Origin: Adiantum capillus-veneris
Taxonomy: Eukaryota; Streptophyta; Polypodiopsida; Polypodiales; Pteridaceae
NCBI GenBank assembly: GCA_014529385.2
Contig: CM043969.1
Location: 14,879,446-14,943,445, forward strand
Direction: 5' to 3'
Length of the DNA: 64,000 bases
This document shows positions 33,481 to 44,691 of this stretch, one piece after another. The first letter of the stretch is position 1. Each line of letters opens with the position of its first letter. The position numbers were made by a program, and so were the translations under genes. The notes below the pieces were generated by a model, which worked only from the letters and a program-made list of their open reading frames with translations, did not search any database and had not been told where the DNA came from.

Positions 33481-34400
33481 GAACTTCTCAAGGAATTCAG
33501 GGATATATTTGCTTGGACTTATCATGATATGAAAGGTGTTCCACCTTTTGTGGTGCAGCACACAATCCCCATGAATAGCATGGCTAAACCAGTTCAGTAA
33601 CGACCCTACCCAATGAATCCTAAATATGCAAAGATCATTCAAGAAGAGATTGAAAAGCTTGTGGAATGCGGATTCATATACCCTATTGAGCACTCAGAAT
33701 GGGCGTCTCTAATAGTGATTGTGCCAAAGAAGAATGGGAAACTCAGAGTGTGCGTGGATCTCAAGAAGGTCAATGCCGCCACTAGCAGGGACCATTACCC
33801 TTTGCCATATTCAGAACATGTGCTTGAAAGAGTTGCAGGGAAGGAAGCTTATAGCTTTTTGGATGGGTACTCTGGCTACAATCAAATCACAATTGCGCTG
33901 GAGGACCAAGCTAAAACAACCTTTATAACTGAATTTGGAGTGTTCGCATTTCGTGTTATGGCTTTTGGCTTAACCAATGCCCCGGCTACCTTTCAAAGAT
34001 TAATAAACACTGCTTTTAGAGAATATTTGAGGGAGTTTTGTGAAGCTTTCTTAGATGACCTTTGTGTTTATTCCTCTTGGAAAGAACATCTATCATGCTT
34101 ACGAAAAGTGTTTGAGAAGTGTAGATTGTATCGCATCTCCTTAAACCCTTTCAAATGCCAATTTTGGGTTAAACATGGAGTCATTTTAGGCTATATAGTG
34201 TCCAAAAATGGGATTTCCACAGATGAGAGCAAAATTAAATCCATTACAGAATTTCCACCACCTACAAACTATAAAGGAGTTCAAAGGTTCATGGGCCATG
34301 TTGGTTATTACCGACGGTTTATTTTAAACTTTGTCGAGATAGCTCGTTCTTTGTACAAGCTTCTTATTGAGTTCCAATGGACTACGGAGTGTGACCATGC
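33480..34400 (+). pseudogene. Reverse transcriptase of element C
   Basis: Blocks in order: PKKNGKLRVCVDLKKVNAAT, DGYSGYNQITIALEDQAKT, FGLTNAPATFQRL and the catalytic FLDDLCVYS block, then GYIVSKNGISTDESKI. The order with RNase H and integrase downstream is Gypsy. Confidence 0.9.
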
Positions 34401-35000
34401 TTATGAGTCATTGAAAAAGACCTTGACTAGCGCTCCTATTCTACGAGTGCCCGATTGGAATGTAATTTTTCATGTGCATATTGATGCATCGAACTTTGCT
34501 ATTGGGTGTGTTATAGCTCAACCAAGAGAACATAAACTGGACTACCCCATTAGCTTTGCAAGTCGTCAGTTGAATGATGCCGAAAGAAACTACACCACTA
34601 CAGAGCGAGAAGGTTTAGGTATGATTTATGCAGTGAAGAAATTTCGCTACTACGTTCTGGCCAACAAGTTTGTGTTCTATGTTGATCATCAAGCCTTGTT
34701 GTATCTAGTAAATAAACCTTGTTCCACGGGAAGAATTACAAGATGGTTGTTAATTTTCCTTGAGTTTGATTTTACCATTGTGGTGAGACCTGGTAAAAGA
34801 CATGTCATGGCTGATCATTTGTCTCGCATACCCAATGGGGAAGCCCCTACTGGAGTCGATGATGAATTGCCTGATACTTCTCTATTCCTAGTCGAAACCA
34901 TACCTGAATGGAGTGAGAAGATTGTGAACTTTCTAGTTAATGGTTTTCCACCCAAAGAGCTTCGTAAGGACATAGCTCGAAAACTGTTAAAAGAATGTGA
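34400..35000 (+). pseudogene. RNase H of element C
   Basis: HIDASNFAIGCVIAQ, PISFASRQLNDAERNYT, TEREGLGMIYAVKKFRYY and VDHQALLYLVNKP are seen, ending ADHLSRIPNGEAPTG. Only one RNase H is recognised, unlike element B. Confidence 0.85.
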
Positions 35001-36290
35001 ACCTTACTCTCTCATTGCAAGAACTCTCTACAGGCTAGGGAAGGATGATATTCTTAGATGTTGTGCCCATGAGGATGAGTATTTATACATACTGTAAGAA
35101 GCCCACATGGGTATAGCCGGAGGACATTTCTCAGGGGAACTAACAACTAGAAAGGTGTTGCAATCAGGCTATTGGTGGCCAACCTTATTTAAGGATGCAT
35201 CACTTTTTGCAAAAGGATGTGATGAATGCCAACGTTACAAGATCACACAACAAAAGGATAGGATTCCCTTACATCCTGTTAAAGTGACTCAACCATTTGA
35301 AAAATGGGGTTTAAACTTTGTAGGCCCAATTAGTCCGACAGCTCATAGCACTCAATCTCGATATATTATCGTTGCCACTGACTATGTGACAAAGTGGGCG
35401 GAAGCCAGGGCGACACGTAAAGCCGATGCAAGGTCAACTGCCAAGTTTCTCTTTGAGAAAATTGTTACAAGATTTGGTTGTCCCTTTGAGATTGTGAGTG
35501 ACAATGGTACTCATTTTATAAATGGAGTAATAAAAGAACTCACTACCAACTTTATGATAGCTCACCATAAATCCACACCTTATTATCCACAAGCAAATGG
35601 TCAAGCTGAGAGCACCAATAAGACCTTAATCTCTATCTTAACCAAAATGGTGGAAGCTCATCGCACAGATTGGGATTTAAAGCTTACATCAGCTCTATGG
35701 GCTTATCGTACTGTGTATAAAGTTGCCATTAACTGCACACCATTCAAGATGGTGTATGGCCAAGAAGCGGTTATGCCATGGGAGTTTGTCGTTCCTAGTC
35801 TTCAAGTAGCTTCTCAAGAAGGTTGGGATGGCAACCCCTTAGTTAAGCGATTATATATCCTTGAAAGGCTAGATGAAGAGATGCAATTAGCTGTGCAAAA
35901 TGCACTTGTGGAGAAAGATAGGAGGAAGAAATGGTTTGACCGTCATCTAAAGAACAAAGATATCAATGTTGGTGATAAAGTCCTTATGTATAGAGTACGT
36001 AACGAAAAGAAAAAGTTGAAATATGCGGAAAAAGGACCATATAGAGTATGTGAGATCACCCCACAAGGAACCATTCGTGTGGAGACTCTTGATGGAGTTG
36101 AAACCATTGGATTCCTCAATGGGAGCAAATTTAAAAGATACTATGATCCTTTAAGCCAAGAGGAGTTGCGTGCCATCCATACAAAAAAAGCAGCCAAGGC
36201 ACAAATAGAATTGAAGAAGATACAAGCTCAAGCTGAGGCTAAGGAGCGACAACAATGTATAAGACAAAAACGAGAGGCTAACCTTGGAGT
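35000..36290 (+). pseudogene. Integrase of element C
   Basis: An HHCC segment (GIAGGHFSGELTTRK, CDECQRYK) leads to the core with NFVGPISPT, SDNGTHFIN and NGQAESTNKTLISIL. A C-terminal part follows with GDKVLMYRVRNEKKKLKY and FLNGSKFKRYYDPLS. A long charged helix (AKAQIELKKIQAQAEAKERQ) joins it to the second protease-like domain. Confidence 0.88.
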
Positions 36291-36299
36291 CAATCATGC

Positions 36300-36690
36300 A
36301 TTCCACGTTGAAATCGATGAGTATTGGTTGGACTCTGACACACCTCTACGATACCCTATTGAGCTAAATAGAACCTATGGAAAAGTGCTATATAACGCCT
36401 TATTGGACACGGGTGCTAAATATAATCTGCTATCATATGGGGTGTGGTGTCAGTTAGGGAAGCCACCTCTATCTGAGAGTATTATTCAAGTCAAGGGTGT
36501 CAACAAGAAAAAAACTACGGTTTTTGGAATCTGGTATACTTCTGTCAGTTATGACATTGGGGTTGTAGCTCAAGATTTTTTGGTCATGCCTGTTGGAACT
36601 ATGGAAGGTAATATAAACCTAGGACGCATGTGGATGATAGCCACCAAATGCACTATTGATTGGGGGACAGGGGGTGTCACAACATAGAAA
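36300..36690 (+). CDS. Second retropepsin-like domain, downstream of integrase, element C
   Basis: About 125 residues follow integrase in the same frame. ALLDTGAKYNLLSYGVW has the D-T/S-G-A loop plus hydrophobic tail of a retropepsin, and MEGNINLGRMWM about 85 residues later sits where ILGRPWL usually is. Element E has the same pair at the same place (49640-50060), including MILGISWMRTYKAIPDW. I know of no standard Gypsy layout with a second protease here. It may process the polyprotein, or be a fold reused for another job. Confidence 0.65.
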
Positions 36691-37480
36691 CCAACTCTTA
36701 GCCCTGTCACGCAAGCCATAGTCCCTGAGATATTGCCTCTTAAGGAAATAAAACCCAAAACATTGCATGTCCAAGAGGTTGGACCATATGTCCCCATAGC
36801 CCAACTCTCTAGAGCTTCAACTGATGTAGTTGAAAGAAAGCTTGAGACACACAAGAACCATCCTAATATAACAAAGAAAACATTTAAGTGGGTCCCTAAA
36901 GCTTCTTTAGCAACCATAGCCAATGCTAAAAGACCGCAACGTGGTAAGAGACGTCCCATTCGCCCCAAGAAATGTAAAAAAATGTTGCGTTGGATTCCTA
37001 AAAAACTATTGGAAGCCCAAGGCTACTATGAAGGAAATGTTCAAATCTGGGTGCCAAAACGTAAATTGTGCTCTTGCTTGTCATTGGGCCCATGTGAGCT
37101 CAATCTTGTGGCTCCAAAACAAATTGAAGATCGTGGAAAGGAAAAAATCACAGAATTCGACACACCTGCTCCAGAGCTAGTTTGGGTACCAAAGAAAGAA
37201 CGATTTGTTCCACCTAGCTCAGGAACAGGGAAAGCAAATGAAGCTTCTTGCTCTTCATGTAGTTCCTATACGGAAATAGAAGCTTCGACACAACCTCCAC
37301 CTACCATTGTACATATCCATACAAGAAAGAAAGAGTTTACACCTCCCAATGTAAGTTCACCACCTACAACGATGTTGCAAATAAAATCATGGGAGAGTAC
37401 CTTACCACCCTTGCAACTAGATGAAACGCATATAGCGGTCAAAAACTATTGGTTAAAGCCTTCACCTATAACAACTTGAA
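36690..37480 (+). pseudogene. Trp-motif frame downstream of integrase, element C
   Basis: About 250 residues, very basic in the middle (KRPQRGKRRPIRPKKCKKM). A short motif W(V/I)PK recurs four times: FKWVPKASL, LRWIPKKLL, QIWVPKRKL and LVWVPKKER. E has HIWVPKAQL and QIWVPKTSS at the same place. No known domain; RNA or nucleic-acid binding is only a guess from charge. Confidence 0.55.
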
Positions 37481-37489
37481 ACAACTGGT

Positions 37490-37807
37490 TTCAAAGGGTG
37501 ACGACATCATTTCAAACGGTATGATCTACCCAAGGAAGGGGGGAGTGTTTGTTGACATCCATCATTCACTTGCTTCCCTCTCAACCTTTCTCCCTGACCT
37601 CTTAATCTCCAATCTTAGGGAATGTATATATAAAGCCTTATACTCACAAAAACAAGATAAAAAAGTAAAAGAGCAAGAGCGACTAGCAACGAGAGAGCAC
37701 CCTATCAGATCCTACACATAAGTCTAAATTCACCATGTCACATCAAGCAACACACAAAAACAACTCATGTTTTAAAGACCTAACCAAATCTATTTGTATT
37801 CTCAGAG
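37490..37807 (+). other. Short coding-like stretch and spacer in element C
   Basis: A 90-codon frame (starting within the preceding region) includes MIYPRKGGVFVDIHHSLASL. It has no recognisable domain. It is followed by about 90 bp of spacer before the next ORF. Confidence 0.35.
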
Positions 37808-38230
37808 ATGGCTAGTTCACCAGAGGCATGCACTTCTATTTTTGATGAAAGGTACCCTTTTTCTTTTTCTCAAGTGTTTCACATCTGCTACCTTGTACTT
37901 TCTTGCGAATGGGATTTGGTAGAGAGACTTGCACGTGAGCGAAATTTTGAGGAGTTAGAATGGCTGATACGTCTATGGATAACTAGTGATCCCTACCCAG
38001 TAGCGAATGTTTCTCCGGTGGCACATGCTTATTCTTTTGCACAGGATGAGTATCCACACATCTCGAGGTTCTTGATTAACACACTTGCGCAAGAGGATGA
38101 TGAAGAAGAAATAATAGAGACCGAGGAAGACTATGGCCTCACGGAAAATGATTTCGTTTATCTAGATGATGAGGATAGAGGCCTAGCCTTAGGGTGGCCA
38201 CCCGGTTTATATAATATCCTCTTTCCTTGA
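37808..38230 (+). CDS. Unknown 140-residue acidic accessory protein of element C
   Basis: An intact 140-codon frame lies between the Trp-motif frame and the 3' LTR. The ATG has purine at -3 and G at +4, a good plant context. Residues 20-60 look helical (LVLSCEWDLVERLARERNFE, LEWLIRLWI), resembling a pair of helix-turn-helix repeats such as ankyrin or TPR, though I cannot assign one. Residues 97-128 are strongly acidic (EDDEEEIIETEEDYG). No membrane segment or signal peptide is seen. Its integrity beside broken pol frames suggests recent use or short age. Whether it is translated, for example from a spliced RNA, is unknown. Confidence 0.6.
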   Translation: MASSPEACTSIFDERYPFSFSQVFHICYLVLSCEWDLVERLARERNFEELEWLIRLWITSDPYPVANVSPVAHAYSFAQDEYPHISRFLINTLAQEDDEEEIIETEEDYGLTENDFVYLDDEDRGLALGWPPGLYNILFP

Positions 38231-39433
38231 TTCTAAAAGGGATGACAGATAGGTAGGTTAGGGGTCTGGATTGTGTTTTGAGTTTGTTTTCTAGGAGTTT
38301 TAATTTTTTCACACTGACATGCCTCCTAGAGGTATAGTGCTTGTTTTTTGGATGTGTTAGGTAGGACTTATATGGATCTCCATCCACATGGCTGAGGACA
38401 TCTGCTTCGACGAAATGAGCAACTCCATACCTCTAGGTGTACTACTTTCCATGATTTATGTTGGTGGATATGTATAATTGCTAATAATGATTTTTCATGG
38501 TTTATTTGAGTGCAATAGTTATGTTTGTTATCTGCCATTATAGATGTATAAATTTGTCTTTGCTTAAGTTGATGGAACTAGAGTTTAATCTTATGGATGA
38601 GCCTTGAGATTAGGAGACCGTGACTTTAGGTTAACTCATTTACTTGACCACTAGGCCTAGCTGATAAAATTATCTGAGTATTTGAGACCTTAGGAATGTT
38701 TAAGGCATAGAGAAGCTTGCTCACTTAAACAACAAAAACACTAGTGAGAATACAAAGGAAATGGAAGCAAAAAACATAAGTGCCACAAACGAAAAATCTA
38801 ATGCTGGAAGAGAAATCCTGGCTTGATTTGGTCCTTCACTCACATGTATTGTCTATGGTACTAGAGCCCTAGAGAGGTTCCCACTGTGGGCGCTTTTCCT
38901 TGAGAAGCAAAAAGCCCCGGACATACAAAATAAGCACACACGTCAAATGATTGTGAACCAAAGTAAAAAACAGAAAAAGAAAAAAATGAATGACATTTAA
39001 AAGACTTCCATCAAGCTTACAGTTAACATTTCAAGCTTTTGTTGCAGTTGTGAGAGCTAGTTGGCTAATCAAAGCTGAAAAGCACAATTAGGGAATCTTG
39101 CATTTAGATAATCTTCTTAGCTTAGCTAGTACTAGAGTAGTTGTTTTACCCTTGGTCATAGCTAACTAATTGATAGACTCACCCATAAGCCCAAAACTCT
39201 TGATTAATTAATTTACTCAAAGTGCGATTTATTTGTCCTTAATGGCAGTCTAACATTTCATAAATCTTGCATTTACTCATTTCCGCATGTACTTTACATT
39301 CCCCTCATGATTTATAGCCATATAATTCCGCTTGCTGAAACAGTGACTTTGCCTTGCAGATTCAAATCCAGATGCTCTACAACATGGACATAACAAGCTT
39401 CAACTCAATAGCTTTCGAGGACGGAATCTACAT
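38231..39433 (+). other. 3' untranslated region of element C
   Basis: About 1.2 kb of A/T-rich sequence without a convincing reading frame or repeat. It lies between the accessory ORF and the polypurine tract. Confidence 0.6.
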
Positions 39434-39447
39434 CAGGAAGGGGGGCA
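39434..39447 (+). other. Polypurine tract of element C
   Basis: AGGAAGGGGGGCA is flush with the 3' LTR start TGTTAACC. Confidence 0.8.
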
Positions 39448-39768
39448 TGTTAACCCTCACGGCTCACGGACACCTTATTACCTACGACGGACGTTGTAAC
39501 CTACGGTGGACATTATATTATTTATTTGGTAGAGTCAGGTACCGGGCTTGTCGGTCCAATAGGAAAAGGGTAAGAGTGATCGCCGATGAGAGGCGCACTC
39601 TTACTGGAACATTCAAGGGATTAGTTGGCTAAGCATGGGCGCCCAAGTGTGAATGGGGCGAGCTCATATAAAAGTCAACTAACCCTAAAATTCACTCATT
39701 GTCTCATTTGTGCAATAGAAGAGTGCTCTTGCTCGATCTCCATCTCCATCTTCTTCTTCTTCACCTCC

Positions 39769-39805
<37 letters not shown>

Positions 39806-39806
39806 T

Positions 39807-39863
<57 letters not shown>

Positions 39864-40091
39864 CGATCGAGCATTGCGGCGGCGGTGAGGCGGTTGAGCG
39901 CGTCGTAGCGGCGTCTCCTTCTTCTTCGCGGCGAGGAATCCTCCACGAAGCAAGCGTAGAGCGGTGAGTGACACACCATCGCCTTCTTTAAGCTTACTAG
40001 TTTAGGCTTGTTGTGTGCTTGGAGCCATTTGTGGCTCGCACACGGTGTATCGGCAAGTTCCTTGCATTGACACGTACGACATACGCGCACA
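39448..40091 (+). repeat. 3' LTR of element C
   Basis: It matches the 5' LTR, with fewer CTCCAT units and a longer GA run (about 39801-39861). The TATGG duplication follows at 40092. Confidence 0.95.
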
Positions 40092-40096
40092 TATGG

Positions 40097-41200
40097 TAGT
40101 GGAGCAATGCCATGAAGAAAGTGGTCATCAGGGTAAGGATCAAGTCTTGTTTTGTATCTTAAGAAGTGGGTTTTGGTGGCCTTCTGTTGTGAGAGATGTG
40201 CATTATTGGTGCAAGACGTGTCATTATTGCCAAGTGATGGGTGAAAGATGACTGGTAGAGCAACAAGGGGCTATCATAGCACATGATGCTTTTGAAAAAT
40301 GGGGTTTGGATGCAATTGGTCCATTTCCCAAGTCAGCAGGCGGTAAGGAATATGTGGTAGTGGCCATAGACTACCTTACCTGGTGGGTCGAGGCTAAAGC
40401 GATCAAAGAGGTAAATGCACATACTATTGCTCAGTTTGTTTTTGGTTGCATATGTCGTTTTGGAGTACCTTGGGTGCTCATATCGGATCAAGGACAAGGG
40501 TTCATAAGTAAGTTGGTGCATGCCCTAGTGGACGAATTGGGGATTCAACACCGATTTTCATCTCCATACCATCCACAGTGCAATAGTTTGGTGGAAAGTG
40601 CCAATGGACAGATAGTCAAGATGCTGACGAAGTACATCTACCAGCAGGTTGAAGGGTGGGAATCTAACCTTGACAAATGTTTGTGGGCTTACAGGACTTC
40701 ATATAAGGTGGCTATCAACTTTACTCCTTATGAGTTGGTATATGGCAAGGAAGCAGTATTACCTGTGCATGTGGAGTTAGGGGCTCTCAAAGGTTTGTTG
40801 TGAATCGATAAGACTTATTAAGATGTTTTGCAGGATAGGATTACAACCCTTGAAAATTTGAAGATGGATCATGAGGCAGCAACAGATTTTTATGTGAAGC
40901 AGCGAGAGAAACGAGTAGCAAAGTTCAACCAACAGTTGCCATAAAAGCTGATTGAGAAGAGCGATCTAGTGATGAAGTACGAGAGCTATCTTGACTTCAC
41001 TTTTCAGAAAAAGTTCAAAAAAAAGTGGACAGGGCCTTAAAAGGTTCATCAAGTTTTTCCCACTGGCACTTATGCATTAAGAAGGATGGATGGTCGTTTT
41101 CTCAAACATAGGGTTAATGGTTTGCGTCTCAAGCTCTAGTTTGAAATAGAGTTGGTGCTAGCAGTGCATCAGGTTCTTATGGAGGGGGTTGGGCAACCAA
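40097..41200 (+). pseudogene. Integrase of element B
   Basis: Right after C the integrase zinc-binding segment continues (ESGHQGKDQVLFCILRSGFW, CKTCHYCQ). The core has GLDAIGPFPKSAGGKEY, SDQGQGFISKLV and NSLVESANGQIVKML, with a conserved WAYRTSYKVA block. A C-terminal stretch runs to about 41140 (HRVNGLRLKL). Broken in a few places. Confidence 0.82.
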
Positions 41201-41340
41201 CCTAAACCATATTCTCATATGCTAGGAATAAAACTATATACATATAGTCGAGTTTGTTTTGGGTTTTCTCATAGTGTGCTCAGTGTTTGCAGTTTGTAGG
41301 GTCTTGACGCTCTTATGTGATTGAGCATAGATGCTCAACT

Positions 41341-41353
41341 AGGGGGTGGGAAA
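41341..41353 (+). other. Polypurine tract of element B
   Basis: AGGGGGTGGGAAA lies three bases before the 3' LTR start TGGTACATCC. Confidence 0.75.
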
Positions 41354-41356
41354 TGA

Positions 41357-43556
41357 TGGTACATCCAAAGTGTGTCGACTCTAGAAGGTGGCATGGACAG
41401 ATATGTGCAGGCTAGCAGAAGCTTGGCAAAAGGCTGGAGCAGCTAGGAAAATCATGGGCTAACAAAAGCAGTAGCGGCAATGTATGCCTGATGTGGTCTA
41501 TAGGCTAAGGAAGGCTCCATGAGAGGCTATTTGGGGAGCAGATGAAGGAGGTGCAAAGTGCAGCTTTTGAGTCCAAGAATGAAGAGCTTGAAGTGTTGAA
41601 AGAGCAGGTCCAAACGGCTCATCAAACTGAGCTACAGAGCTCAAGTTATTAAAGGTTGAAGGTTAAATGTGTTGCAGATTCTTGCCGGACAGGGCACCTA
41701 GGGACAGGTGGCCCAGGCAAGTGTCAGTGGATACATGTGTAGTGCTCGAGTTATGGAGCATACCTGTCTTCTCGGATTGCAAATCGGAGCTCGGGTTAGC
41801 AAGATATGGTCAGTTGAAGTTTTTCCGGGGGCCAATTCTAAGCCCACTTGCCCGCATTGGGAAATGCACCATTTGGTGTTTTCATGAGCTCGCCAAGTGT
41901 TTGGTGCGTAGTATGTAGCGTATGATGCTAACAAGAAGCGACTGCACGTCAAACGGAGTTCGGTGCAGGGAGATATTGAAGTCGGAAGATGATGTGCAGT
42001 TATCTGGATTTGATTGCAGATGATTTTATCAATTGTTTGCGGCCTCGATTCGAGGGCTTAGAGAACTAAAAAAATGATGAGGTTGGATGGGTTTGAAGTC
42101 GACAACATGGAGTTATGCCCGGGCTTTGCAGTTTGACAACCCGGCACTGGAGCCATCAGTGGCAGGCATTGCAAGTTGGAGGAAACAAAGTTTTGTTTAA
42201 AAGTGGTTTTTGTTTTTGTTCAAAGCCTTAAGAGGCTGGAGCTTTATGGTGCTTCCACGTGACAATGTAAAACCCACATGCACGAGAGAGATGCCGGATA
42301 TTGGTGTATATAGCCTCATTCGTGGCCATTCAAGAGCATCAATAGAGGGAGGGAAGCTCCTATGTGGCGTGAGCTATGGAGTTAGCTACTGGCGGCGCTG
42401 TTGGTGCTGTGCTTGGCGGCGCGGGGAGGAGGCCGGGCAGTTTTGGCCACTGGTGGTGGCGACAATGCAATGCACGTGCCCGCCTGTGGTGGTCCCGACT
42501 CCTTGCAACAATGATGACATGGCAGTGCCGCCAGGGGCACGTGCCCACGACCTTTAAGACCCCAATTTTTAGAAGAGGACCCCCACCAATAGCGACATTG
42601 CTATTGCTTGGAAGGGGAGGGTTTGCTCGTATAGCAGGGGATGTGTCACACAACAGAGAGAGGAGAAAATCCCGAGGATGTACAAGGAGCCCAGTCAGGG
42701 GAGGGATCTTGAAGTGAAGGCGAGGGGTGAAAATAAAGAAAGAAGGTAAGCTTGAGGCCGGTCAAGGGGAGGAATCCCACCAAGGGATAACAAGTGAGAG
42801 CTTGAAGGCTTCAGGGTGCAAATCAAAAGTGGAATCCCACAACAAGGGTGTCGAGAAAGAGCAAAAGAGGAAAAAACCAAAGGGATGAAGCCAAAAGGAG
42901 AGCCGGGCGACCAAATTGGGCAAGTGTGCACCATGCAGATACCAAACACCAAAAAAGTGCTAAGTGGCGGCCATGCAAGGAAATTTCTAAAGGAAGCTCC
43001 AGTTAGTTGTACGAGCTAGATAGCTCTCGTTTTTTTTTTTCATTTTTAGCCTTAGCCAAGCCTTATAAAAGGGCACATGAGTATTTTTTGAGGGCTTTTT
43101 TTGCTAGAGAGAGTGGTTGGAGGTTTTCAAGCCTGTGTATTGTAAGCTTGCCATTGGAGTTGCATACTTGACTGTACTACCCCCTATGCAATAATACCAA
43201 ATATTTGTCCCTACTTCTTGTGTTGCTTCTCCCTACCCCCCTCCTTTTCTCTTGCTCTTTGTGTACTTGCCGGTGTTTGCACAGGGTTTGCCTGCAGCTT
43301 GAAGGGTGTCACTAAGAGGGCATAATTGGGGCTTCTTGTGTGTCGGAAAGGGTGAGTTGAACAATGTGGGTGTGTTTGTGTTGAAGGGTGTTTTTTGCAA
43401 GGTGCGAGGTGGTTGTTTGGTATGCTAAAGTGGAATTGTTAGTGCAAATTAGCCAATTTGAAGGTGTTATTAGAGAGGTTAGAGGTGCTGTGGAATCCCT
43501 GGGCTATAGAGAGGCAAACATTGTGTGTGCTCTGTGTTTCTTGTTCCCCCTCTCCA
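41357..43556 (+). repeat. 3' LTR of element B
   Basis: It matches 11937-14035 end to end. TATAAAA is at 43064 and the CAATAGCGACATTGCTATTG palindrome at 42587-42606. Two extra segments of about 77 and 35 bp distinguish it from the 5' LTR. Confidence 0.92.
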
Positions 43557-44690
43557 ATGCTTTGTAGCCTGCGAGCTGTTTTTGCTGTTTGAGAGCTTGC
43601 CTTGACTGTTTCCATGAAACCATCTAGGTACATTGTGTATAGACGTCGTCTATAAGCTGCATGTGGACTTAGAATCCAATTCTGGCATATGGTAAAAACC
43701 TAGATTATTTACTTGGAACCCCCTCGACCCTACCAGATGGTCATCTGGTAACTTGGAAGTGTTCTATTATGTAGGGACATGCTTCAGTTCAAGTCTTGTC
43801 CAATTCGGTTGAGCTGACACACTGATATGGTCAATTTTGTGTCGTAGGAGTTCGTGCACAACTGGGATTCTAGGGTTTTTTCCTAAGCCTAGACCTGCTA
43901 CCTGGCCGTATAGAAATTTTCTTTGATGAGTTTAGAACTTACCCCACATGTCTTGTGTCAGACGGCGCTGTAAATGGACGATTGTAGACTCTGAAAATTG
44001 CACGCGAAGAAGGCAGAAAGCTGTCTCCTCCAAGAGGGACTAGTGGAAATGAGGTGATTTTGGGCTACCTTGGATATCTATACTCGGACTTCCCAATCTA
44101 ATTTTTCCCAGATTACCCTGTTAGTCCTACTAGGCGTGAAATCTACATTAGACTCAAAAAATTCTTCAATCTGATTTCGTTAGCTCATTTTGCAAGAATT
44201 TGCAAAAGCAAGCCTTGGCGGCCTAATTTAGGCTTCTTGCTTCCATTTGTCGTTTTGATTGAAAATTTTTGTGCTTGTATGCCTTGCACTTCTGATCTTA
44301 CCGTATCTTCAATTTCTCCATCTGAGCTCCTTTGCTATTTATTATTGATTTTTGACTTGTTTACTGAAAAAATCAAAGAAAATTATAAAATGCAACAAAA
44401 AAGCAAAGTAAAAAATCAACAATTAAGAAAATATATTGAGAAACACTATTTTATTTCTTTTTGGTGGATTTCTCCATTTTTAAGCTCTAATATCAAGAAA
44501 AATGATGAAAGTAAGCAAAAAAGGCTATTTTTGGTATTTTCTGATAGTATATACACTATTTACACTCATTGGGGAGATGTTATCAGTAAAATTCCCGTGT
44601 TGATGATTTTGTAAGGACATTAATAGGTAATTTTGCAAAAATCACACGTCCACATCCAACTTTTTCCTCCCTCTTCAAACATTGTCCTTA
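43557..44690. other. Non-coding stretch right of element B
   Basis: No convincing gene. A weak copy of the leader palindrome at 43692-43712 (GTAAAAACCTAGATTATTTAC) suggests the left part continues the element I leader beyond B. The right part ends at a minus-strand purine run near 44690-44720 and may hold the 3' LTR of element D. A stretch around 43960-44030 faintly resembles 56440-56520. None of these assignments is firm. Confidence 0.35.
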
Positions 44691-44691
44691 A

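Larger units (their letters stand above)
26700..40091 (+). mobile_element. Element C: large Ty3/Gypsy retrotransposon nested in B
   Basis: C is 13,392 bp with LTRs of 638 and 644 bp (26700-27337, 39448-40091), TG...CA ends and a perfect duplication TATGG (26695-26699, 40092-40096). The PBS is of the tRNA-Asp type seen in Athila/Tat elements. Order is gag, four zinc knuckles, protease, a long linker, reverse transcriptase, RNase H, integrase, a second protease-like domain, a Trp-motif frame and a 140-residue ORF. Outside microsatellites the LTRs differ at about 14 of 560 sites. Structurally whole; coding parts have roughly half a dozen breaks. Confidence 0.95.
11937..43556 (+). mobile_element. 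Element B: Tat-like Ty3/Gypsy retrotransposon split by elements G and C
   Basis: LTRs of 2,099 bp (11937-14035) and 2,200 bp (41357-43556) bound 31.6 kb, of which about 9.7 kb is B itself. Ends are TGGTAC...CTCTCCA. A 4-bp duplication ATGC (11933-11936, 43557-43560) is plausible. Order is gag, protease, reverse transcriptase, RNase H, a second archaeal-type RNase H, integrase. The second RNase H is known from the Tat lineage. G sits in the reverse transcriptase region and C at the RNase H-integrase junction; both have perfect duplications. LTR mismatch is about 3-6% by segment plus two indels of about 35 and 77 bp. The copy is broken, with perhaps half a dozen breaks besides the two insertions. 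Confidence 0.92.

Noticed and set aside
39696-40090. Similar repeat-rich minus-strand frames
   Set aside because: Same microsatellites in the 3' LTR of C.
41667-42952. Frames on both strands near 41.7-43 kb
   Set aside because: Same reason: 3' LTR of B.
44237-44614. A 125-codon plus-strand frame
   Set aside because: A/T-rich, lysine- and phenylalanine-biased composition without any motif, in a stretch that looks like LTR or leader.
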